Assembly (NCBI GenBank): GCA_043806215.1
Contig: JAZDHD010000264.1
Location: 1 to 27,911 of the forward strand
DNA: 27,911 bases
Reading direction: 5' to 3'
Source of the DNA: JAVHLK01 sp043806215
Lineage (GTDB): Bacteria > Desulfobacterota > Desulfomonilia > Desulfomonilales > Desulfomonilaceae
A model generated the notes under the pieces. That model saw only the letters and a program-made list of their open reading frames with translations, did no database searches and was not told the DNA's origin. The position numbers were made by a program, and so were the translations under genes. Below are positions 21,651-27,911 of this stretch, one piece after another (the stretch's first letter is position 1; every line of letters starts with the position of its first letter).

Positions 21651-24026
21651 ATGAGAGAGATCTTCCTATTCCTTGCAGTTATCTTCGCCGGCGGAACCTT
21701 TCTAGCCATAATAGGACTGATCCTGGTTCTTTTTCAACGAACCAGGATCCGGAAGCTTGAGGCAGGCAATCGGGTTCTCGAAACGCGGATCACCCGGCTT
21801 GAGTCGTTACTTGAGATGTACGCTCTTGAAGGATTGGAACTGGAGGATGTGGAACGTGCCGAAAGCGTGCCGGCCGGCATAGAGCCACTAGCCGAGCGGC
21901 CCGGCGGGGTGTTTCCGGAAGACCGTCTGCACCCGTCAAGTCCCTTCGCCCGTGACGGTGAGCCCGGGCTGGAACCGGAAATCTCTCGACGAGACGCCGT
22001 TGAGGAAATGCCGCGTCTTCAGACTCGACAGGATGAGGCCGAACCGTGGTGGGCCGGGCTGGAGGAGAGCATCGGAAAGCGATGGACCACGTGGGCCGGG
22101 GCGGTCGCGCTTTTCATCAGCGCGGGTTTCTTCGTGAAATACGCTTTCGAGAATGAGTGGCTCGGGCCTACGGGGCGTATCGCCCTCGGGTTGGCTACCG
22201 GAATTGTGTTACTGCTCCTGGGCGACCAGGCCTTGAGACGGCCCATGCGTGCATTGGGTCAGGGGCTCATGGGCGGCGGCCTCGCAATCCTCTACATTTC
22301 CCTCTTTGCTGCATTTTCACTGTACGACATTCTCCCTCAGATTCCCGCTTTCGCCGCAATGGTGGTGGTGACCGCGGCGGGAATGGCCTTGGCAATACTC
22401 CATGACGAGGTCCCGTTGAGCTTTCTCGCACTGCTCGGGGGATTTCTCACTCCCCTGATGGTTTCCACCGGGCAGGATGCGAGAGACGCGCTGTTCGCGT
22501 ACCTGGTGATCTTGGACGTGGGAGTGCTGGGCATTTGCCTTTTCAAGAAGTGGAGGGCTCAGGACATACTCGCATTTCTGTGCAGTTGGGCCCTGTTTGC
22601 AGGCTGGTTCGTGACTTTCTACCGCGAGGAAGCCTTGGTACCCGCGCTTGCGTGGCTTGCAGCCTTCTTCCTTATCTTCCTGATAGTACCGTTCGTGTAC
22701 CAGATCCGCAGCGGCACGGCCTCTTCAGTGGAAAGCTTCACCATGGCTCTTGCCAACGCGGTGGTCACCTTCGCGTTTGCGTACTGGATCCTGCGTTCCA
22801 ACTACCAATACGTCCTCGGTTTTGCGGCTTTGGCCATGGCTGCATGCTACGTCCTCTTGGCCGTGCTCTTGAGGCGGAGGGTACCGGAGGATGCCCGGGC
22901 TCTGTTCGGTTTCGTGGGACTTTCGGTCGTATTCACGACATTGGCTGTTCCTCTCCATCTCAAGCTTCACGGCGTAACCATGGCATGGGCCGTCGAAGGT
23001 CCGGTTCTCCTCTATCTGGGATATGTCTATGCGTACAGACCCGTAAGAATTGCCGGATTCATTGTCTTGGCCCTGGCGACGGTGAGACTGTTTTACGCGC
23101 ATTGGCCGCTCCACACGGATTTCTACACGTTGTTCCTTAATCGGCACTTTGCCGCGGCGATGTTTGTACCGGCAACTGCGGCCGTTTATGCCATAATCCA
23201 CCAAAGACGAATCAATCAAGCCTCCGAGATCGACCGGTACCTCATGGTTGCCGCCGGGATCTCGGCCGGCTGGCTGGCCCTGGTAATCATGAGCGGCGAG
23301 GTCGGTTGGTGGATGGAGTGGGGAGCCGTGGGGAAGAAGGCGATCGCACGCGGCCGGTATCTCTCATACTGCGCTATTGGGTTCATATGGGCCTGCGGCG
23401 CCGCGGGATTTCTCGCCGCTGCAATGTGGAAAAGATCCAAAGCGGCTTATTGCGCGGGGCTCGTTGCTTTGGGCGTAGCGTTGATCGTGGTACTGGCAGC
23501 CTATTCCGGCAAGAGATATGAGCATTACCTGATATTCTTGAACCTTCGTTTTGCAGTGGGCATCTTGTCCGCACTAGCGGCCGCGGGGTTCGCTTGGGCG
23601 GCCTATCACGAGTGGGAAACGCTTTCGGAGCCGTACCGTATCCTCGCGAAGACCGTCCTGGTCGCCGCAAGCGTGTTTCCGCTTGCGCTGCTGAGCACCG
23701 AAGCGTACACATACTGCCGGGAGGTCATCTCCAGTCGCCGCAGAGCCCGTTGGACCGGTTTGACTGCACTTAGCGTAGTCTGGGGTGTCTATGCCGTCGG
23801 CTGGCTTATTATCGGGTTCTGGAAGAGGATCCGTGAATTCAGAGTTGCTGCGTTGGGCTTGCTCGCGATTGTTGCCCTGAAAGTCGTCCTCGTGGATATG
23901 TCGTCGGTTCAGCAGATTTACCGCATCATTTCATTCGTGGTCCTTGGCGTGATCATGATTTCAGCCTCTTATCTCTATCACAGGCTGGAGAAGCGCCTTG
24001 CACAGCCCACCGGAGATCGAGCATGA
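21651..24026 (+). CDS. DUF2339 polytopic membrane protein
   Basis: The 791-residue protein starts with one membrane helix (REIFLFLAVIFAGGTFLAII), a short coiled coil (about 25-60, with repeated LETRITRLESLLE) and an acidic linker. A large hydrophobic domain of many helices begins around residue 140. The DUF2339 core is clear: ESIGKRWTTWAGAVALFISA, FFVKYAFENEWLGPTGRI and SFLALLGGFLTPLM. The role of the family is unknown; it may be a transporter-like or envelope protein. The ATG at 21651 has GGGGCGGG upstream. A slightly earlier ATG has no binding site. It is followed by a DUF3999 gene, a pairing seen elsewhere. Confidence 0.9.
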   Translation: MREIFLFLAVIFAGGTFLAIIGLILVLFQRTRIRKLEAGNRVLETRITRLESLLEMYALEGLELEDVERAESVPAGIEPLAERPGGVFPEDRLHPSSPFARDGEPGLEPEISRRDAVEEMPRLQTRQDEAEPWWAGLEESIGKRWTTWAGAVALFISAGFFVKYAFENEWLGPTGRIALGLATGIVLLLLGDQALRRPMRALGQGLMGGGLAILYISLFAAFSLYDILPQIPAFAAMVVVTAAGMALAILHDEVPLSFLALLGGFLTPLMVSTGQDARDALFAYLVILDVGVLGICLFKKWRAQDILAFLCSWALFAGWFVTFYREEALVPALAWLAAFFLIFLIVPFVYQIRSGTASSVESFTMALANAVVTFAFAYWILRSNYQYVLGFAALAMAACYVLLAVLLRRRVPEDARALFGFVGLSVVFTTLAVPLHLKLHGVTMAWAVEGPVLLYLGYVYAYRPVRIAGFIVLALATVRLFYAHWPLHTDFYTLFLNRHFAAAMFVPATAAVYAIIHQRRINQASEIDRYLMVAAGISAGWLALVIMSGEVGWWMEWGAVGKKAIARGRYLSYCAIGFIWACGAAGFLAAAMWKRSKAAYCAGLVALGVALIVVLAAYSGKRYEHYLIFLNLRFAVGILSALAAAGFAWAAYHEWETLSEPYRILAKTVLVAASVFPLALLSTEAYTYCREVISSRRRARWTGLTALSVVWGVYAVGWLIIGFWKRIREFRVAALGLLAIVALKVVLVDMSSVQQIYRIISFVVLGVIMISASYLYHRLEKRLAQPTGDRA

Positions 24027-24334
24027 CATATTTTCGTGAAAGTCCTTCGATAAGCGACCAAGGCCGGGTACACGATGGGGGGCTTGGGGGGCTGCGAAGC
24101 AGGCTCAGTGTCGCCGAAAGGTCGTGTAACCTCGCAACGTGTCGGAGGCACGGCGATTCGACTCGACAACCGCGTCAGAGAGGCTTCTCGGCAGTTCAAC
24201 TCGCAGTGCTCCCCCCCAAATATTCCGCATCGTGCGCTCTTGTTACCCATTCTCCGGGGCGAAGCCTTGGAGGGACCCTAGATACCGAGGACCTTCAAGA
24301 TTCGTTGCGGCTTGCCGAAAGCCAAAAGCCATGG
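24027..24334 (+). other. Non-coding-looking segment between DUF2339 and DUF3999 genes
   Basis: This stretch is open in the frame of the DUF3999 gene, and an ATG overlaps the DUF2339 stop. But the translation has no resemblance to a protein start: it is Arg/Ser-rich, without a signal peptide and with scattered Cys. GC homopolymers (GGGGGG, CCCCCCC) occur in it. I read it as intergenic. Confidence 0.5.
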
Positions 24335-25693
24335 ATGTTCGCATGGATTGCCTTCCTTATATCAGCCATCCTCATCGGCATCTTCGATCCGCTCCAGGCA
24401 AAGTCTCTGGAGATCTCTCACTGGTCCCATACGGCTCCCGTGCAGGGAACGATTTCCGAAACGGAGGGAGCCGCGGAATTCCCGCTCTCCCCCCAGGTCA
24501 TGGACTTGTCACGTCCGGGCCTCGACGATCTGAGACTTGTTCGGGGCCGGGACACGGAAGTCGGTTACTACTTGTGGGAGTCGAAAGGCCGCACTCACAA
24601 GGTTTCACTCGAGACCAGGCTCCTTAACCGGACGTACCTGCCCGGTCGACACGGTTCCGTCACTGTGGATTTCGGCGGGAATTACCCGAAGAACCTGGTA
24701 AAAATCAAGACCACCGGCACCAACTACCTGCGGAGGGTGAAGATAGAAGCCTGCGATGACCAAGAGCGCTGGGAGATTATCCGTGACGACGCGTTTCTCT
24801 TCCGGACACGGGAAGAAGGAGACGGGGCATTTCAAAAGGACACGGTCGATTTCGCGGAAAACAACCAACGGTACCTGAGAATCACGGTGTTCGCGGGAAC
24901 CGGCGACACGGATGAGATCAAGATTGAAGACGTCGAAGCATGGCAATACCGGACAACCGATCCCGAGACCGCAGCGGTCCCGCTCGTGTCGGCGGAAGCC
25001 CAACAGAAGCAGAATGTGACTGAGATATCGCTCGATCTGGGATTCCGCAATATGCCGCTGTGCACCGTAAAGCCGGTCTTCAGCGACAAGAACTTCTTCC
25101 GGAAGGTCGAGGTATTCGGCCGGAACAATCTTGTGAGGATCATTCGAACGGTGGTGGAGGATTCTCCCAAGCTGGAAAAGTCTGTTCCCGTTCCGTGGGA
25201 TCGAATAACCGCCGGCACGGTTTACCGGTTCTCCTCCGGCGCAGGAGTCGACGAATCACTCGAAGTGAAGCTTGACGGAGCCAAATACCGGTATCTCCTC
25301 ATCAAGATACTGAATTACGACGATCCGCCGCTTGCGTTCACCGGTGCGACCGTGAGCAGGTATGGTCGAAAAGTCTGGTTTGCCCCGAAGGGTTCGGGCA
25401 TCTTCACGCTATATTTCGGTAATGCCGAGGCCGGACGCCCGGAATATGATGTGGGCCGCTACATTAGCCGGCTCCGGCGGGAAAACGTATCGGCCCTGAC
25501 GCTGGGAGCAGTGACGGCAAATCCGGCGTTCAAACCCGTTACCCCGACGATTCCGTGGAGCGAACGCCATTCGGGAATCATTTGGGCGGCACTCTTGGCC
25601 ATGCTTGCAGTCCTGGGAATATTGATATACCGCGTCGCCCGGTCGACTCCGAAACCGCAGGAACACGGCAACGGGCCGACAACCGGGCCTTGA
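24335..25693 (+). CDS. DUF3999 membrane-anchored protein
   Basis: From the ATG at 24335 the protein is 452 residues with a signal-like N-terminus (MFAWIAFLISAILIGIFDP). A large beta-rich extracytoplasmic region follows, with VTVDFGGNYPKNLVKIKTTG, LRRVKIEACDD and RYLRITVFAG. A C-terminal helix (HSGIIWAALLAMLAVLGILI) and a short basic tail complete it. This is the DUF3999 layout. The start is uncertain: no good binding site is seen. A longer reading from 24023 (ATGA overlap with DUF2339) adds 104 unconvincing residues. Function unknown; the pair with DUF2339 suggests a joint envelope role. Confidence 0.8.
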   Translation: MFAWIAFLISAILIGIFDPLQAKSLEISHWSHTAPVQGTISETEGAAEFPLSPQVMDLSRPGLDDLRLVRGRDTEVGYYLWESKGRTHKVSLETRLLNRTYLPGRHGSVTVDFGGNYPKNLVKIKTTGTNYLRRVKIEACDDQERWEIIRDDAFLFRTREEGDGAFQKDTVDFAENNQRYLRITVFAGTGDTDEIKIEDVEAWQYRTTDPETAAVPLVSAEAQQKQNVTEISLDLGFRNMPLCTVKPVFSDKNFFRKVEVFGRNNLVRIIRTVVEDSPKLEKSVPVPWDRITAGTVYRFSSGAGVDESLEVKLDGAKYRYLLIKILNYDDPPLAFTGATVSRYGRKVWFAPKGSGIFTLYFGNAEAGRPEYDVGRYISRLRRENVSALTLGAVTANPAFKPVTPTIPWSERHSGIIWAALLAMLAVLGILIYRVARSTPKPQEHGNGPTTGP

Positions 25694-25776
25694 AGAAGCC
25701 GGCCTGGCACCCTTGGATGCGCCGTGCAGCCTGCCTCCCCCGAGAACGATTGAGAATTTCAAATTGCAGACCGGAA

Positions 25777-25805
25777 TTGCGCCGGCTTGTATAAAGCTCT
25801 AAAAT
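25777..25805 (+). promoter_or_regulatory. Candidate promoter of the selenoprotein gene
   Basis: TTGCGC (25777-25782), 17 bases, TAAAAT (25800-25805). The implied start near 25812 would leave a very short leader, and no clear ribosome binding site precedes the ATG at 25831. Confidence 0.4.
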
Positions 25806-25830
25806 GATAATGGGAATATCTTATTGACTG

Positions 25831-26691
25831 ATGAAGAAAAAGATCAACGCCAAACAAATCGTTTCCGATATTCGAGCCGGGATGGACGGACCCGGCCTCC
25901 GTCTGAAGTACGGCCTTTCCGATGAAGGGCTTAAGACCATCTACCGGAAGTTGTTGGACAAGGGGCTTGTTACGGCCTCCGAGATAGGCCGCCCGAGTCA
26001 TCCCGCACGAGTTCCGCGAAAGCCTGTCGGACATCCTCGGCAGAGGGCTTTGCAGGGGAACGCCATTCCTTGGAGATGCCCCCTCTGCAATGCGGATTTC
26101 CCCCGTGAATTCGAGGAGTGCCCCAAGTGTGGTGCCATTGCCGCAAAGGTTGTCCCGCATGGGCACTTGGCCCGCGATAGGCCGGACCGGGCTTATGCAC
26201 GATACGAAGACCATCCCGCCGCCCCGGCAAATCAATGGGCCGTGGTTGCTGTGAGTCTGGCCGTGTTCGCACTGGTGGGGGCCGCCATCGTGGCATGGTC
26301 CGTATATCGCTCGGAAGTGGCGACAGGCAGGGAGCCGACAGGGTTGACGCATGCTTCAGGCGGCATTAAGAGGTTTACCCTGGCGAATTTCAACAGGGAG
26401 GTCGTGGATGCATCGGAGACGCACCCGGTACTCATCGAGTTTTACGCCGACTCGTGAGGACATTGTAGGCGGATGGAGTCCGTCCTGCAGGAAATCGCCG
26501 AGGAAATGGCCGGAAGAGCAGTTGTGGGTAAAATCTATGGGAGTGACCCGGAACTGTTCAAGCAGTTCAAGGTCCGGGGAATACCTGCATTCTTTGTGGT
26601 GCGGAACGGCGAAGTCAAGGAATCTTTGGTGGGAGGGAGGTCCAAGGAGGTATTGAAGAAGGCTCTGGAACGGCACGGATCGGCATCGTAA
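25831..26691 (+). CDS. Selenocysteine-containing thioredoxin-domain membrane protein (TGA at 26455 = Sec)
   Basis: Read through the in-frame TGA at 26455-26457, this is one 286-residue protein with selenocysteine at 209. Order of parts: a DIRAGMDGPGLRLKYGLSDE domain (about 13-47), common in this phylum with unknown role; a zinc ribbon C83-x2-C86 ... C97-x2-C100; one membrane helix (about 136-157); then a thioredoxin fold. The thioredoxin domain has HPVLIEFYADS, then U-G-H-C (209-212) in place of C-x-x-C, and the cis-proline segment VRGIPAFFVVRNG downstream. Both sides of the TGA encode contiguous halves of one domain in the same frame, so this is not a frameshift. The topology (zinc ribbon in, thioredoxin out) suggests thiol-disulfide or peroxide chemistry at the outer face; that is inference. 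A SECIS-like hairpin follows the TGA and tRNA-Sec lies at 5150-5247. The alternative, a plain nonsense mutation, is less likely. Confidence 0.88.
26464..26489 (+). promoter_or_regulatory. Bacterial SECIS-like hairpin after the Sec TGA
   Basis: TGTAGG (26464-26469) pairs with CCTGCA (26484-26489), with one G-T pair. Above a small internal loop (C / GT), GGA (26471-26473) pairs with TCC (26479-26481). This closes a five-base loop TGGAG. The loop begins 16 bases after the TGA and has G at its second and third positions. Both features match the bacterial rule for SelB-binding elements placed directly downstream of UGA within the coding region. Confidence 0.7.
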
Positions 26692-26720
26692 CTGCGGCGA
26701 TCTTGCAACCACACGAAATA

Positions 26721-26749
26721 TTGACTTTTTCTTACCTTTAGCATAAAGT
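26721..26749 (+). promoter_or_regulatory. Sigma-70-type promoter of the primase-domain gene
   Basis: TTGACT (26721-26726), exactly 17 bases, TAAAGT (26744-26749). It lies 45-73 bases upstream of the chosen ATG and excludes the in-frame TTG at 26749 as the start. Confidence 0.55.
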
Positions 26750-26793
26750 TGTCCTCGAAATCAGTGTCTTCATGGAACTCAAGGACTGGGTGG

Positions 26794-27741
26794 ATGCCTG
26801 ATCAGTTCTCCCGCAAGGATTTTCTCGACGCTCTTTTTTCTTCATACATGAAGAATTGCGACGGATTCATCATGGTAAAATCCGTCGGCAGCAACGAGCA
26901 GAAGACGAGCACCCGGTACTTTCCCAACATTGACACGCTGGCGAGAGAACAGTATCCCAACGATTACAACGTGTACTTTGGAACTTGCCCCCGGGAGAAG
27001 ATGAAGCCCGGCAAGGAACACATTTATTACATCACTGCCATTTGGGCGGGGTTGGACATTGGTCCCGACGGGTACTCAGGAAAGGACAAGCACTTCACGA
27101 GCGAAAAACAGGCCCTCTTGGCGCTCAAAGACTTTCCGCTGGAACCGTCGATTCAGGTCCGTTCCGGCAGAGGAATGCACCTGTATTGGTTGCTCGAGGA
27201 CGTCGAAGCCGTAGCGGATGTCGAATGGCTCGAGGTAATGCTCAGGCGGATCAGCGACTACTTTCAGTGCAAATCCGAAGTCGGAATAGATGCCGTGCTC
27301 AGGTTGCCGGGAACGACGAATGCCAAAGACCCGGTGAATGCGAAACCCTGTTACGTGGAGTATATCGATACCAACCGGCGGTACAACCTTGACGATTTCG
27401 ACGAGTTGGACCTGAGGATATTCATCCCGTCCAAGAGACCGCCCAAACCTATTCCGCTGCCGCCGTTGCCGCAGTCTCGCGTGCGGGTGATCCGCGAACC
27501 CGAGCCGGCCTTTTCTCCGCAGGACGAAGTGCCGGCCACTGTTTCATCCCTTGACGAGGTCCTTTCGGAAGCGCAACCCCCCGTGCGGTCCGCCCGACAA
27601 CGAGATCTCGACCCGGAATCCATGGAGAAATTGACTGAACGATTCTTAGAGGTGTTTTCCGATAAAGTGCTCGATGCCCTGGCCGACAGAATCGTCGAGA
27701 AGCTGGCGAAACGTTTTGGAGCAACCCACGGCAAGCAGTAA
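26794..27741 (+). CDS. RepB-like primase-domain (archaeo-eukaryotic primase family) protein
   Basis: The 315-residue protein resembles the primase domain of RepB-type plasmid and phage replication proteins. Motif I-like WAGLDIG (Asp 88) is followed by a Lys/Glu-rich segment, PSIQVRSGRGMHLYWLLE (motif II-like, His 129), GIDAVLRLPGTTNAK (Asp 166, then RLPGT), and YVEY. In this family the RLPGT-N segment is typical. The last 100 residues are proline-rich and then helical, with repeated hydrophobic positions (VLDALADRIVEKLAKRF). No helicase domain follows. The chosen ATG has AAGGA eight bases upstream. It may belong to a mobile element or be a chromosomal orphan; no other replication gene is visible. 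Confidence 0.65.
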   Translation: MPDQFSRKDFLDALFSSYMKNCDGFIMVKSVGSNEQKTSTRYFPNIDTLAREQYPNDYNVYFGTCPREKMKPGKEHIYYITAIWAGLDIGPDGYSGKDKHFTSEKQALLALKDFPLEPSIQVRSGRGMHLYWLLEDVEAVADVEWLEVMLRRISDYFQCKSEVGIDAVLRLPGTTNAKDPVNAKPCYVEYIDTNRRYNLDDFDELDLRIFIPSKRPPKPIPLPPLPQSRVRVIREPEPAFSPQDEVPATVSSLDEVLSEAQPPVRSARQRDLDPESMEKLTERFLEVFSDKVLDALADRIVEKLAKRFGATHGKQ

Positions 27742-27832
27742 TGGGTTCCGGACGTCGCCTGAACGAGAAGAACTATAGTTTTGCCTTTTCGGGTTGAATC
27801 TCAGCATAATTGAGAGGAATCATTTGAAAATT

Positions 27833-27886
27833 ATCGGCGTTCCTGCCATAAACCGTTTGGCAACAAACTCGGGGAGGAACGCCGAT
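27833..27886 (+). promoter_or_regulatory. 12-bp inverted repeat covering the ribosome binding site and start codon
   Basis: ATCGGCGTTCCT (27833-27844) is perfectly complementary to AGGAACGCCGAT (27875-27886), with a 30-base loop. The right arm overlaps GGGGAGG (27871-27877) and the first two bases of ATG (27885). The fold would hide the start site of the next gene. Confidence 0.7.
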
Positions 27887-27911
27887 GGCCAAGCGGAATC
27901 TGCCACATCCG
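27885..27911 (+). CDS. Start of an unidentified gene, cut by the window end
   Basis: ATG at 27885 with GGGGAGG eight bases upstream opens MAKRNLPHP and runs off the window. Too short to identify. The perfect inverted repeat at 27833-27886 controls or at least overlaps this start. Confidence 0.5.

Noticed and set aside
26455..26457. TGA as a true stop that makes the upstream ORF a complete gene and the downstream ORF a separate small protein
   Set aside because: The upstream product would end in mid-thioredoxin (FYADS), and the downstream one begins with the rest of the same fold without a ribosome binding site. tRNA-Sec and a SECIS-like hairpin are present.

Overview
The window is GC-rich bacterial chromosome. 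It looks like a member of the Desulfobacterota (the former Deltaproteobacteria, Syntrophobacter/Desulfomonile-like). That placement is an inference from four things: the gene families present, TrmFO, selenocysteine use with a tRNA-Sec gene, and intergenic spacers packed with palindromic repeats. No gene here fixes the species.

Layout. 1-756: spacer of palindromic repeats. 757-5057 (minus): an M16 zinc protease bracketed by two direct copies of a long repeat, then an Old Yellow Enzyme-type flavin oxidoreductase. 5150-5247 (minus): tRNA-Sec (selC). 5771-6151 (plus): a MoaE-like protein. 6178-8246 (minus): trmFO and an RlpA-like lipoprotein. 8451-9446 (plus): a SAM methyltransferase whose 3' end holds a minus-strand terminator. 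9855-14766 (minus): rsmB, a 1-kb repeat-rich spacer, htpX, fmt and def. 15023-15601 (plus): a DUF4337 membrane protein. 15711-18704 (minus): the rplU-rpmA-obgE-proB cluster behind a good sigma-70 promoter. 18805-20398: a small toxin-antitoxin-like island with intact and broken pieces (YgiT-type zinc finger, DUF6883/DUF4926 pair, brnT remnant, antitoxin-like ORF). 20634-27741 (plus): a methyltransferase, a DUF2339/DUF3999 membrane pair, a selenocysteine-containing thioredoxin fusion and a RepB-like primase-domain protein. The last bases open another gene under a strong hairpin.

The most striking item is a gene that looks like two ORFs, 25831-26457 and 26473-26691. Read through the in-frame TGA at 26455 it is one 286-residue protein: an N-terminal KYGLS-type domain, a zinc ribbon, one membrane helix and a thioredoxin domain whose active site is U-G-H-C instead of C-G-H-C. 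A bacterial SECIS-like hairpin follows the TGA at the expected distance, and the cognate tRNA-Sec gene lies in the same window. Other notable points are a roughly 53-bp two-hairpin element found inside three other repeats, a truncated antitoxin ORF joined by an ATGA overlap to a DUF6883 gene, and a candidate minus-strand structured RNA near 9.5 kb.

Working links. def, fmt and the ribosomal protein/GTPase genes serve translation. rsmB and trmFO modify rRNA and tRNA. selC supplies the tRNA needed to decode the TGA of the thioredoxin fusion. The MoaE-like gene points to molybdopterin enzymes, which in such anaerobes often include selenocysteine formate dehydrogenases, but none is visible here.
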